Source: G965197405 sp965197405
Lineage (GTDB): Bacteria > Chloroflexota > Dehalococcoidia > Lucifugimonadales > JAGWBF01
DNA length: 64,000 nt
Direction of reading: 5' to 3'
Assembly: GCA_965197405.1 (NCBI GenBank)
Contig: OZ240206.1
Coordinates: 1,798,001 to 1,862,000 of the forward strand
The notes beneath the pieces were generated by a model. That model was not told the DNA's origin. It searched no databases and saw only the letters and a program-made list of their open reading frames with translations. Positions 51,880 to 60,454 of the stretch are shown here, in pieces. Numbering within the stretch: position 1 is the stretch's first letter; each line of letters starts with the position of its first letter. The translations under genes were made by a program, and so were the position numbers.

Positions 51880-52224
51880 CTGGACCCGGACGAAGTGGCG
51901 CGTATGGTGGTAGAGGTAGCTTCGGAGAAGCAGGCTGAGGACATTGTCATGCTGGATATACGCCGGCTGGCGGGCTTCGCCGACTACTTCGTGATTATGA
52001 GCGTCCAGAGCCAGCGCCAACTGGAGGCGCTCCAGGAGGACCTGGTCAAAGCGCTCAAGGACTCGGGCGCCTCCCTTCACCACAGAGAGGGCACGGCGCG
52101 TTCGGGCTGGGTACTCTTGGACTACAGCGACGTCATAGTCCACTTGTTCGGGACCGAGGAGCGCACTTACTTTGGCCTGGAAGAGCTGTGGGCGGGGGCA
52201 GCCCAGGTGGTCAGGATTCTGTAA
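51880..52224 (+). CDS. rsfS: Ribosomal silencing factor RsfS (probable CTG start)
   Basis: 114 residues of the RsfS/Iojap/YbeB family, which binds ribosomal protein uL14 and blocks subunit joining in starvation. Family blocks: VVEVASEKQAEDIVMLDIRRLAGFADYFVIMSVQSQRQLEAL, GWVLLDYSDVIVHLF and YFGLEELW. Start: the frame continues upstream to 51772, but a consensus promoter ends at 51839, AAGGGAG is at 51867-51873, and the first in-frame candidate at correct spacing is CTG 51880. That gives the normal family length. GTG 51895 is an alternative without a ribosome binding site. Convergent with ndk, overlapping by 14 bp. Confidence 0.88.
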   Translation: MDPDEVARMVVEVASEKQAEDIVMLDIRRLAGFADYFVIMSVQSQRQLEALQEDLVKALKDSGASLHHREGTARSGWVLLDYSDVIVHLFGTEERTYFGLEELWAGAAQVVRIL

Positions 52225-52663
52225 TCCAAGGCTCCGCGTCCCTGGGATAGTCCAGTATCTCCTGGGGTGAGAAGAAGAGCGCTATCTCCCTTTGCGCCGT
52301 CTCCACGGAATCGGACCCGTGAATCAGGTTGCGCCCTATGTCTATCGCCAGGTCCCCTCGTATGGTCCCCGGCGGGGCATTGACCGGGTTGGTGACGCCC
52401 ATAGTGTTCCGGGTCATCTCCACGGCGTTATTCCCTTCCAGGACCATTGCGACCAGGGGGCCGGAAGTGATGAACTCCACCAGTCTTTTGAAAAAGGGTT
52501 TCCCCATGTGAGCGTCGTAGTGGCGGGCGGCCATGCCTTCGTCCATGTGGAGCATTTTCATGGCTGCAATCTTCAGTCCCCGGGACTCCAGGCGGGAGAC
52601 CACCGCTCCCACCAGCCCCCGTTGTATGGCGTCGGGCTTTATGAGTACCAGCGTGCGTTCCAT
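52211..52663 (-). CDS. ndk: Nucleoside diphosphate kinase
   Basis: 150 residues starting at 52663. Complete NDK with RTLVLIKPDAIQRGLVG, HYDAHMGKPFFKRLVEFI and phosphohistidine His115 in NLIHGSDS. Transfers gamma-phosphate between nucleotides. Last gene of the thiL-tsaE-tsaB-ndk row; its 3' end overlaps the end of rsfS on the other strand. Confidence 0.96.
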   Translation of the reverse strand: MERTLVLIKPDAIQRGLVGAVVSRLESRGLKIAAMKMLHMDEGMAARHYDAHMGKPFFKRLVEFITSGPLVAMVLEGNNAVEMTRNTMGVTNPVNAPPGTIRGDLAIDIGRNLIHGSDSVETAQREIALFFSPQEILDYPRDAEPWITES

Positions 52664-52737
52664 TCTTCCTACTCTGTACCTCACATATTATGCATGGCGG
52701 AGCGCGTCTCAGGCATCCTGGACGATGGTCCGTCCCT

Positions 52738-53433
52738 CTATTGAGTCACCTTCCGCGGCGATTTGGGGGGGCCTATGCTGGGCCTGCGAAGGTAAAGGGG
52801 CTGGAGGGTCGCCGGAGCGTCCACGTCTCCGTTTTTCAGACGATCTCCGGCCAGCACGCCCAAGGCCCCCAGCCGGGATGCCTGGGTGTGGAAGCCGATG
52901 ACGACGCCCTTACCGCCCAGGGCCTGGCGCAGGTACTCGCCGCGATTGGAGACGCCCTCCCCGCAGAGGAGAGTGGGCCTCGAAATGGACTCCACCAGCT
53001 CTTCGGGCGTGCAGACGCGCTCCTGCTCCAACCTTCTCCAGTGGCCTCCCGACTCCTGGAAGACGGCGGCGGCGACCTCGCTCCTGCCTGCGTCAAGGAG
53101 CGGGCAGATGGGCAGGCCCGTGCTGGCATAGGGGTATGCCTCCATCTCCAGAGTGCCTACTCCTACCAGGGGTATGTTCAGGGGCATAGCCAGACCCTTG
53201 GCGGCGCTGATGCCAACCCTCAGAGCACTGAATCCTCCGGGACCCAGGGCCACGGCGACGCTCTCCAGGCTCGAGGGGCCGGCCCCGGCCCTGTCCAGCA
53301 CATACTTGATGGCGGGCATAAGCTCGACGGTGTGATTGTGGACCGAGTACCAGGAGAGAGTGGAGATGATGCGGTCTTCGCTCCACAGGGATACCCCGGC
53401 ATACCTGGTGGATGTATCAATAGCCAGCAGCAT
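52738..53433 (-). CDS. tsaB: tRNA threonylcarbamoyladenosine protein TsaB
   Basis: 231 residues from the ATG at 53433 (an upstream in-frame start at 53448 is less typical). ASKHA-fold features: MLLAIDTSTRYAGVSLW, NHTVELMPAIKYVLDRAG and VALGPGGFSALRVGISAAKGLAM. TsaB scaffolds TsaD and TsaE in t6A formation at tRNA position 37. It follows tsaE by 29 bp. tsaD is not in the window. Confidence 0.94.
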   Translation of the reverse strand: MLLAIDTSTRYAGVSLWSEDRIISTLSWYSVHNHTVELMPAIKYVLDRAGAGPSSLESVAVALGPGGFSALRVGISAAKGLAMPLNIPLVGVGTLEMEAYPYASTGLPICPLLDAGRSEVAAAVFQESGGHWRRLEQERVCTPEELVESISRPTLLCGEGVSNRGEYLRQALGGKGVVIGFHTQASRLGALGVLAGDRLKNGDVDAPATLQPLYLRRPSIGPPKSPRKVTQ

Positions 53434-53462
53434 TTCTCTTTGTTTCAATCACTCCGGGCCAA

Positions 53463-53969
53463 TTATTCCGGGCCGAGTTCACCCGCTTGCACATGGCTGT
53501 GGGCCTGATTCAAACCCTCCAGGATGTGCCCGTGCTCCCCTTCCGTTGTCGTTATGGTGATGAGGCGGTCCCTTTCCCCTGCGCCATACTCCAGCGCTAT
53601 CCACATGCTCTCGGGGGGGAACACCTCGGCAGCCCTATCCGCCCACTCCACAACACACACATCCTGGCCGGACAGGTACTCCTCCAGGCCCAGGTCCCAC
53701 GCCTCGATGGAGTCCTCGATTCTGAACAGGTCAATATGGTGAAGGGTGAGCCGGCCCCTGTAACGGGTGGCGATGACGAAGGTGGGGCTTCTGGCGTACC
53801 CCTCGACCCCCAGTCCCCAGGCGATTCCCTGGGTGAGGCAGGTCTTGCCTGCGCCCATAGCCCCGGTGAGGAGGAAAATAGTGCCCGGCCCGGCCTCTCT
53901 ACTCATGAGGCGGCCTATCTCGCGGGTCTCTTCAGGGCTATTGCTCACCAGACGCAAGGTGCGAGGCAT
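53463..53969 (-). CDS. tsaE: tRNA t6A ATPase TsaE
   Basis: 168 residues with the P-loop LTGAMGAGKTCLTQGIA (36-43 core), then SPTFVIATRY, LHHIDLFRI and VVEWADRAAEVFP, all diagnostic of TsaE. It drives turnover of the TsaBD complex. Starts on the base after the thiL stop codon, so the two are probably co-translated. Confidence 0.95.
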   Translation of the reverse strand: MPRTLRLVSNSPEETREIGRLMSREAGPGTIFLLTGAMGAGKTCLTQGIAWGLGVEGYARSPTFVIATRYRGRLTLHHIDLFRIEDSIEAWDLGLEEYLSGQDVCVVEWADRAAEVFPPESMWIALEYGAGERDRLITITTTEGEHGHILEGLNQAHSHVQAGELGPE

Positions 53970-55004
53970 CTACCCTCCGGCTCCCCCCGGGGCAGGCCTG
54001 AAATGGTCCCAGCCGCCGCGATGAGTATCGAGCATTTCCCCCGCCTGTGAGCCGACCACCGAGACCTGCCCAACCTCCCCCTCGACGATTTCGCCGACGA
54101 CGGCAGCCGACGACGGCAGCAGGGCTAGGACCCGCTCCATAAGCTCGCCGGGCGCCGTGAAGAGAAGCTGGTAGTCCTCGCCACCGCTCAGGGCCATGAC
54201 AATGCATCCTTCAGGGAAGACCTCTTCAAGGGCCTGGTGGACCGGCACTTTGCGGGCGTCCAGCCTTGCAGCGACGCCGCTGGCCTGGCACAGCTTTGAC
54301 AAGTCGTCCACCAGGCCGTCGCTTATATCCATAGCCGTCCGGACGCCGTTACGGGAGAGGACTCGCCCCTGGGAGATGCAAGGCTCCGGCCTCCTGTGCG
54401 CCCCCTTCAGGTACTCCGCGGCGTCGCCATACACGGGGAGGTCCTTCAACATAACCTCAAGGCCCCCTGCCGAGGAGCCCAGGTATCCCGTGACGGCTAC
54501 CAGGTCGCCCTGCCTGGCGGTTGAGCGAAGCATCGGATCGCCCTCGCAAGCCCCGGTCAGCGTCACCGTCACGAACACGACGGGGGAGCGCACCATGTCC
54601 CCGCCCACGATGGCTACCCCGTACCGGTTGCCCAGCTCGGTCATGCCTCCGTACAGGGACTCGAGGCCCTCCACCTCCGCGTCGGGCGGCAGGCCAAGGG
54701 TTACAAGCGCATAGAGAGGTAGGCCGCCCATAGCGGCGATGTCGCTGACGTTGGCCGCCATTATCTTCCAGCCCAGGTCGTACCAGGGGGTGGTGGCCCT
54801 GGTGAAGTGCACTCCCTCCACGGCGGTGTCGGTGGTGCAAAGCTCGGCGCCCTGGCCACAACGCCATGCAGCAGCATCATCCCCCACGTCCACCAGCAGA
54901 TTGAAGCCGTGGGCGGTGGCGTTATCGGATCGCCTTCTTTCCCTGACGGCCACATCCGTCAGGAGCTTGATAAGCCCGAACTCGCCCAGGTCGCTCACCT
55001 TCAT
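53970..55004 (-). CDS. thiL: Thiamine-monophosphate kinase
   Basis: 344 residues of the ThiL/PurM-like family: GEFGLIKLLTD, VDVGDDAAAW (Asp pair for metal), TTDTAVEGVHFTRATTPWYDLGWKIMAANVSDIAAMGG, GGDMVRSPV and AMDISDGLVDDL. Phosphorylates thiamine monophosphate to the diphosphate. Clustered with tsaE, tsaB and ndk, and divergent from a phosphoesterase gene across 110 bp. Confidence 0.95.
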   Translation of the reverse strand: MKVSDLGEFGLIKLLTDVAVRERRRSDNATAHGFNLLVDVGDDAAAWRCGQGAELCTTDTAVEGVHFTRATTPWYDLGWKIMAANVSDIAAMGGLPLYALVTLGLPPDAEVEGLESLYGGMTELGNRYGVAIVGGDMVRSPVVFVTVTLTGACEGDPMLRSTARQGDLVAVTGYLGSSAGGLEVMLKDLPVYGDAAEYLKGAHRRPEPCISQGRVLSRNGVRTAMDISDGLVDDLSKLCQASGVAARLDARKVPVHQALEEVFPEGCIVMALSGGEDYQLLFTAPGELMERVLALLPSSAAVVGEIVEGEVGQVSVVGSQAGEMLDTHRGGWDHFRPAPGGAGG

Positions 55005-55114
55005 CGTGAGGGATTATATCCTTTTCCGGCAGTTGTCTCAAGATGAGGACCGGAGATGGGGTATAATGTTAAGAACGGCGTATTCTCAGCACATGCTGGG
55101 GTAGCGGAGGAGTC

Positions 55115-55846
55115 TTGCGCTCTCTTATCCTTTCAGATATACACTCCAACCTTGAGGCCCTGGAGGCCGTGCTGGCCGACGCGGAGAGCAGGGGAGGCTT
55201 CGACGAGGTCTGGTGCCTGGGGGATACGGTAGGCTACGGGCCGGACCCGGGCAGGTGCATAGCGCTTCTGCAGCAGCACAACTTCACCAGCGTGGTGGGG
55301 AACCATGACCTGGCCGCGGTCGGCAGCCTGAGCACCCGCGACTTCAACGCACACGCTCGCTTTGCAGCCCATTGGACGGCATCCCAGTTGACCCGTGAGG
55401 AGGCCCGGTTCCTCTCCTCGCTGCCCCGGGTGCTCAGGAGGGGGGATTTCACCCTGGTGCATGGCAGCCTCAGGGACCCGGTGCTGGAGTACCTAATCTC
55501 TGCCGAATCTGCGATGGCTACGTTCCGCCTCCTTGAGACCCCTTTCTGCCTGGTAGGCCACTCTCACATACCCTTCGTGTGTCGAGAGGGGGACTCGGAG
55601 TACAACCTTGAGCCATTCCCGGAAGGGGATGCTATTCGCCTGGGCGGGGAGCGGCTGGTAATCAACCCGGGAGGGGTGGGGCAGCCCAGGGACCACGACC
55701 CCAGGCCCAGCTACGCAATTTACGATGGCGATGAGGGAACGATTCGGAGGCAGAGGGTTGGCTACGAGATAGCCGCCACCCAGGAAAAGATGCGCCGCGC
55801 CGGCTTGCCCGGACCCCTCATCAACCGCCTGGACTTCGGGGTGTAG
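55115..55846 (+). CDS. YfcE-like metallophosphoesterase
   Basis: 243 residues starting at TTG 55115, placed 4 nt after GCGGAGG. Calcineurin-like motifs: LILSDIHSNLEAL (DxH), WCLGDTVGYGPDP (GDxxxxG), VVGNHDLAA (GNHD), LVHGSLRD and LVGHSHIPF (GHxH). Probably a phosphodiesterase for small nucleotides. A TATAAT at 55062-55067 without a clear -35 is the likely promoter region. Confidence 0.92.
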   Translation: MRSLILSDIHSNLEALEAVLADAESRGGFDEVWCLGDTVGYGPDPGRCIALLQQHNFTSVVGNHDLAAVGSLSTRDFNAHARFAAHWTASQLTREEARFLSSLPRVLRRGDFTLVHGSLRDPVLEYLISAESAMATFRLLETPFCLVGHSHIPFVCREGDSEYNLEPFPEGDAIRLGGERLVINPGGVGQPRDHDPRPSYAIYDGDEGTIRRQRVGYEIAATQEKMRRAGLPGPLINRLDFGV

Positions 55847-55892
55847 GAGGCCAGGTAGAAGGCGCGAAGGCAACAAGAGGGATTTCAGAAGT

Positions 55893-55993
55893 CCCTTCTT
55901 CCTTGACGGGAGAAGGTTAGGATGAGGGTGACGGCCTTGCCGATGGGAAAGCCCCCTCACCCTAACCCTCTCCCACGAGGGGAGAGGGGACTT
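55893..55993. repeat. Family C inverted repeat, uninterrupted copy
   Basis: Arms CTTCCTTGACGGGAGAAGGT / CCTCTCCCACGAGGGGAGAG with AGGATGAGGGTGA and CCCTCACCCTAACC form a long imperfect hairpin. This copy lacks the micro-insertion between CCTCA-CC and TAACC found in the 31.15 and 44.29 kb copies. Confidence 0.65.
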
Positions 55994-56026
55994 TGCACAT
56001 GCCCTGACCCGAGACAAAACGGCTGG

Positions 56027-56055
56027 TTGACGGTGCTGTGGGGTTCCCCTATAAT
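56027..56055 (+). promoter_or_regulatory. Promoter for SDR gene
   Basis: TTGACG (56027-56032), 17-nt spacer, TATAAT (56050-56055), 38 nt before the start codon. Confidence 0.78.
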
Positions 56056-56092
56056 TGCCTCGTCAAGGAAAGGTCAGCAGTGGGGGATAGGC

Positions 56093-56860
56093 ATGGCAGA
56101 CAGGCTTAAGGACAAGGTAGCCATCGTTACCGGGGCCGCTTCGGGCATAGGTCGCCAGACGGTCCTACGCTTCGTCCAGGAAGGGGCCAAGGTAGTGGCG
56201 GCAGACCGCAACCGCACCGGCGGAACGGAGACTGAGAACCTGGCAAGGGAGTACGGCCCCGACGTGGTCTATGCTCCCCTTGACGTGTCCCGCACGGACC
56301 AGGTGAGCGGCGTAGTAGACCAGGCCGTGGACCGCTTCGGGCGGCTCGACGTGCTGGTGAACGCAGCAGCTATCCTGATCATCACACCTCCCCTGGCAGA
56401 GGTGGATGAGTCGGACTGGGACCTGATTATGGCGACCAATCTGAAGGGACTGTTCTTCTGCTGCAAGTATGCCATTCCCGCCATGGTCCGCACCGGAGGC
56501 GGCTCCATTGTGAACATAGCATCCCAGGCCGGCGTACAGGCTTACCCCTATTCCCTTCCCTACGCCGTCAGCAAGGCCGGGGTGATTCACCTGACGACCA
56601 CGGCAGCCAGCGAGTATACCTCACAGGGGGTCCGGGTCAACGCCATCGCTCCAGGCCCCATAGACACCCCCCAGATGCGAGGCAGCACCGCCAGCGCCGA
56701 GGCCTTCCAGGGCATGGTGGACAGGCATCCTATGCAACGGGCAGGTCGCCCCGATGAGATTGCCAATACTATCCTTTTCCTCGCCTCGGACGAGTCCTCA
56801 TTCGTCAGTGGCAGCACCTTTCTCGTTGACGGTGGTTCAGTGGCTTCAGGGAGCTTATAA
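56093..56860 (+). CDS. SDR-family oxidoreductase
   Basis: 255 residues from ATG 56093, downstream of a consensus promoter. Classical SDR: VAIVTGAASGIGRQTVL, LVNAAAILI, SIVNIASQAG, active-site YAVSKAGV (YxxxK) and the FLASDESSFVSGSTFLVDGG end. NAD preference is suggested by ADRN after the second strand. It would oxidise or reduce a secondary alcohol/ketone, and is followed by two small genes in the same direction. Confidence 0.93.
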   Translation: MADRLKDKVAIVTGAASGIGRQTVLRFVQEGAKVVAADRNRTGGTETENLAREYGPDVVYAPLDVSRTDQVSGVVDQAVDRFGRLDVLVNAAAILIITPPLAEVDESDWDLIMATNLKGLFFCCKYAIPAMVRTGGGSIVNIASQAGVQAYPYSLPYAVSKAGVIHLTTTAASEYTSQGVRVNAIAPGPIDTPQMRGSTASAEAFQGMVDRHPMQRAGRPDEIANTILFLASDESSFVSGSTFLVDGGSVASGSL

Positions 56861-56878
56861 GCAGGTTGGGTAGGTATT

Positions 56879-57121
56879 ATGGAAGCGTTAGTGGAGATAG
56901 TAAATAAGGCCATCGCCGACTATGGATTTCGCCAGGTGGTGCTGTGGAGCACGGAGGACGTCATAGTCCGGTGGAGTCTGGCGTCCCGTGAGGGACAGGT
57001 GCTCCAGGGGCCGGTGAGAGACGCCCTGGAAGCGCTGCCCATACCCGTGGAGCCTCGAGACATCCCCGCCGAGCAAGACCGGCTGGCTCGACTCATCAAC
57101 GATGCCCTGAGTGGACCCTAA
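56879..57121 (+). CDS. Small hypothetical protein, 80 aa
   Basis: Acidic 80-residue protein, no family recognised. It begins 18 bp after the SDR stop (GGTAGGTATT before the ATG) and ends 20 bp before the cupin gene, so it is probably in the same unit. Predicted mixed alpha/beta (VVLWSTEDVIVRWSL, QDRLARLINDALSG). No signal or membrane segment. Function unknown. Confidence 0.6.
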   Translation: MEALVEIVNKAIADYGFRQVVLWSTEDVIVRWSLASREGQVLQGPVRDALEALPIPVEPRDIPAEQDRLARLINDALSGP

Positions 57122-57141
57122 GCGTCAGATGAGCATTAGAG

Positions 57142-57477
57142 ATGGATGCCTTTGATATTTCTGACCTGGTAGTACAGCGGGAGCAGTCCGACCGCCTCTA
57201 TCTCGAGTTCCTGCGGGCCTCAACCCTGAGCCTCGGACTCTACGCGCTCCAGGCCGGGCAGGACGACCCCCAGAAACCCCACGCCGAGGACGAAGTTTAC
57301 TACGTTGTAGAGGGCAAGGGCGCTATGCAGGTCGGCACGGAGAGTCGCCCGGTGGGTCCGGGCAGCATAGTGTTCGTGGGCGCGGGGGTTGAGCATCGGT
57401 TTCACACAATCACGGAAGACCTGAGCATTCTCGTATTCTTCGCGCCACCCCTGCGGTCTCGGCCCGTCAGTGGATAG
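57142..57477 (+). CDS. Cupin-domain protein
   Basis: 111 residues with a single cupin-2 barrel: motif 1 PHAEDEVYYVVEGKGAM (His, Glu-type ligands), motif 2 PGSIVFVGAGVEHRFHTI (His). One metal ion is expected. Such small cupins act as dioxygenases, isomerases or ligand-binding regulators. Likely co-transcribed with the SDR and hypothetical genes. Confidence 0.88.
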   Translation: MDAFDISDLVVQREQSDRLYLEFLRASTLSLGLYALQAGQDDPQKPHAEDEVYYVVEGKGAMQVGTESRPVGPGSIVFVGAGVEHRFHTITEDLSILVFFAPPLRSRPVSG

Positions 57478-57551
57478 TGGGCAGTGGTTAGTGGATAGCC
57501 CCTTCCCTCAGGGGCGCAATCCCGCTTTCCGGCGCCAAACTGCGCCTGCGG

Positions 57552-57580
57552 TTGACGGTAGGGCAACTTCTAAATACAAT
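57552..57580 (+). promoter_or_regulatory. Promoter for enoyl-CoA hydratase-like gene
   Basis: TTGACG (57552-57557), 17-nt spacer, TACAAT (57575-57580); start codon at 57621. Confidence 0.72.
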
Positions 57581-57620
57581 AGCCCCAATCCAGAAGAGCC
57601 GGACAAGGGGGGACGCGCGT

Positions 57621-58412
57621 ATGAAGAGGTTCGAGGAGTACGCAGACAAGTACGAAAACGTCAGGATGGAGCGCCGCAACGGAGTCCTTCAGGTCACTTT
57701 CCATGAGGGAGACGGGAGCATGGTCTGGGGCGAGGTCCCCCACCGCGAGTTGGGCTATGCCTTCAGCGACATCGGAAGCGACCCCGAAACCAGGGTCGTC
57801 ATTATGACCGGCACGGGCGATGCCTTCATAGCACGAGGCCCCGGCCCGAAGCCCGCCTGGTTGTCGCCGCCGGCAGGCTCGGGCAAGACCTGGAGCCTGC
57901 CAGGTCTTTGGGACAAGACCTACTGGGAGGGGAAGCGACTGCTGATGAACCTCCTGGACATTGAGGTGCCCGTCATCTGCGCGGTGAACGGCCAGGCCCG
58001 GACCCACTCGGAGATTGCCCTGCTCTCCGACATCGTGCTGGCCGAGGAGGGCACCGTGTTCCAGGACGCGGGCCACTTCCCGGGGGGCATCCCGCCCGGG
58101 GATGGAGTACATGTGATGTATCCTCTGCTGATGGGCATGAACCGGGGCCGGTACTTCCTGCTGACGGGCCAGGAGGTGGGCGCGCGTGAGGCGCTTGAGC
58201 TTGGCCTGGTCAGCGAGGTCGTGCCGAGGGAGAATCTCCTGCCCAGGGCGTGGGAGCTGGCGGAGCAGCTGGCCCAGAAACCTCCTCTTACGCTGCGATA
58301 CACCAGGGTCGCATTCACCATCCATCTCAAGCGTCTTATGCAGGACATGCTCGGCTATGGGCTGGCCGTGGAGGGTCTGGCCGCAGTGGACGGGGAGCTA
58401 TCGGACAGGTGA
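57621..58412 (+). CDS. Enoyl-CoA hydratase/isomerase-like (crotonase) protein
   Basis: 263 residues. Crotonase fold: VIMTGTGDAFIARGPGPKP, LLMNLLDIEVPVICAVNGQARTHSEIALLSDIVLAEEGTVFQDAGHF and QEVGAREALELGLVSEVVPRENLL. The usual oxyanion loop GGG motif is replaced by NGQARTHSE, as in some 6-oxocamphor-hydrolase-like members, so substrates other than plain enoyl-CoA are possible. Has its own promoter at 57552-57580. Confidence 0.88.
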   Translation: MKRFEEYADKYENVRMERRNGVLQVTFHEGDGSMVWGEVPHRELGYAFSDIGSDPETRVVIMTGTGDAFIARGPGPKPAWLSPPAGSGKTWSLPGLWDKTYWEGKRLLMNLLDIEVPVICAVNGQARTHSEIALLSDIVLAEEGTVFQDAGHFPGGIPPGDGVHVMYPLLMGMNRGRYFLLTGQEVGAREALELGLVSEVVPRENLLPRAWELAEQLAQKPPLTLRYTRVAFTIHLKRLMQDMLGYGLAVEGLAAVDGELSDR

Positions 58413-58589
58413 CGTAACGCCGCTCCAACCACCGCCGCTGCGCTACAGGCTATTCCGGTTGCATCACGCGTTCGACTGGAGACGGGGCATGGACTCACGC
58501 TTTCTCGGGAGAGACGGTTAAGGGCGCGGGACTTATTCAGCAGGGGCAACCCTAGTGGTTGCCCATCCCACGCCTTGGGAAACACACTA

Positions 58590-60092
58590 TTAGTCTAACG
58601 GGCCTTCGCTGACGCGGGATTGGGGTGACGGGGCCAGCGCTTCCCTGACCTTCTCACTCTTCAGGAAACATAAGACTACCCCTATCACCATCAGGCCCCC
58701 CAGCACCATGAAGACCCTGTGCAACCCGGTGACGAAGGCGTGGGCCATCTCCGTTCCTCCCTCCACAGAGACCGCCTCCAGCTTGGGGTCAAACCCCATG
58801 GACGCCATCGTGGCCACGACTATGGCGGTAGATAGGGCCACAGTGGTAACGCTGGCCGAGGTCCGCATGAGCTGGGTAAGCGCCGACGCCACCCCGTACC
58901 TGTACCGCTCCACCGCGCTCAGGATGGAGTTGTTGTTCGGGGACTCGAACATGCCGTCTCCGGCCATCAGGAGCATCAATAGCGGGATTACCAGGGCGAT
59001 GGAGGAGGTCTCCGTGAGCTTGGTGGACAGGACAAACAGCGCGACGGCAATCATTGCCAGCCCGCCCATGGTGAGCTTCCTCCAGCCGATGCGGTCCGAG
59101 AGGCGGCCACTGACGGGTCCCAGGATAGTCATGCAAACGAAGGCCGGAATCACCATCAGGCCCGCTTTTTCCGGGGGGTAGCCCAGCACGTTCTGAAGGT
59201 AGAAGGGCATCATGAACAGCAACCCGTATAATGCCATGAAAGCTATCCACCCGCTCATCACACCCAGGGCGACGAGCCTGCGCTTGAACAGCGTCAGGTC
59301 CAGCATGGGGGAGGAAGTATGTAGCTCCCACCAGATAAAGGCGGCCAGGAGGAACACGGAGGCCAGCAGCCCGCCCACAATGGGGGCCGAGCCCCAGCCA
59401 AGCCGGCTGCCGTAGGTCATGGCCAGAAGGAAGGCCAGCAGCGCCCCGGCGGACATCACCGCTCCAAACCAGTCGAATTTTGGACGCAGGCCTCCCTGGG
59501 TATCCTGGGACAGGCTCCTTCTATCCAGAATGATCAGGGCTGCGATGGTGCCAATGACCCCGGTCGGGACGGCGATAAGAAATACGGCGCGCCAAGTCAG
59601 AGCGGTGACCAGAAAGCCACCCAGAGCCGGTCCCACAATGGCCCCAAGGCCAACCATGCTCAGGTAGAAACCCAGGGCCTTGCCCCGTTCGCGTTCGGGG
59701 AAGACGGAGGTCATCAAGGCAATGCCATTGCCCACAAGCATGGCGCCGCCGGCCCCCAGAAGGATATTGGCCATTATGAGCATTATGATGCCAGTGGAGA
59801 ATCCCGCCAGGACTGCTCCAAGGACAAAGGTAATGAACCCCGCGATGTATACCTGCCCGCGACCGATTATATCTGCCAATCGCCCCATGGGCAGGAGCAG
59901 GATGCTGATGGCAAGGGCGTAGCCAACCACCACCCATTGGACCGTGGGGAGGTCGGCGTCGAAATGGCCTTCTATGCTGGGCAGGGCTACCATGACTCCA
60001 AGCTCATTCGCCACAGTCATGAAGGTGCTTATGGCGACTACTGTGAAGACCCACCACTTGTAGTTGGGGCTTTGGATTATACTCTGTCTCAT
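58590..60092 (-). CDS. MFS transporter, DHA2 (14-helix) drug exporter type
   Basis: 500 residues with about 14 hydrophobic segments. Family signs: FDADLPTVQWVVVGYALAISILLLPMGRLADIIGRGQVYIAG (motif A region) and GPALGGFLVTALTWRAVFLIAVPTGVIG (antiporter motif C). It should export drugs or organic acids in exchange for protons. Monocistronic; convergent with the enoyl-CoA hydratase-like gene. Confidence 0.92.
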   Translation of the reverse strand: MRQSIIQSPNYKWWVFTVVAISTFMTVANELGVMVALPSIEGHFDADLPTVQWVVVGYALAISILLLPMGRLADIIGRGQVYIAGFITFVLGAVLAGFSTGIIMLIMANILLGAGGAMLVGNGIALMTSVFPERERGKALGFYLSMVGLGAIVGPALGGFLVTALTWRAVFLIAVPTGVIGTIAALIILDRRSLSQDTQGGLRPKFDWFGAVMSAGALLAFLLAMTYGSRLGWGSAPIVGGLLASVFLLAAFIWWELHTSSPMLDLTLFKRRLVALGVMSGWIAFMALYGLLFMMPFYLQNVLGYPPEKAGLMVIPAFVCMTILGPVSGRLSDRIGWRKLTMGGLAMIAVALFVLSTKLTETSSIALVIPLLMLLMAGDGMFESPNNNSILSAVERYRYGVASALTQLMRTSASVTTVALSTAIVVATMASMGFDPKLEAVSVEGGTEMAHAFVTGLHRVFMVLGGLMVIGVVLCFLKSEKVREALAPSPQSRVSEGPLD

Positions 60093-60454
60093 GAAGTATT
60101 TCCCTGCAATATAGCCATTGGCCTCGCCTTAAAAGGTCGCGGACTCCACGATGGCCTGAATAATAGACGAATAGACGGGGCGCGTCCCGTTGAGAGGGTG
60201 TTTAACAAGTCCTCGCAGCCGGTCAGCCGCCGTCAACTTGTCTGCGTCCAGGCGGGCGGGGCAGGGACGACGCAAATGTGTCATTCCGAACGGAGCGAAA
60301 CGGAGTGAGGAATCTCAGATACGGGCTTATTCAAGAGCATGGATTTTAGATCCCTCACTGCGCTCGGAATGACGGGGCTGCATTTGGTTTTTAGCACCCA
60401 CTTAGATTCTTCGCCGCTCCTCAGAATGGAGCGCGGTGGGGGACTGCCAGCCGG
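60093..60454. repeat. Intergenic region with family B repeat (B8)
   Basis: 60278-60373 is a family B copy closely matching B5 (TGTCATTCCGAACGGAGCGA ... CTGCGCTCGGAATGAC). The segment lies between two minus-strand genes and should hold the MFS promoter, which was not found. Confidence 0.65.

Noticed and set aside
50395..52143. 582-codon minus-strand open frame
   Set aside because: Covers the tRNA-Lys, the Gfo/Idh gene and rsfS in antisense; a GC-driven shadow.
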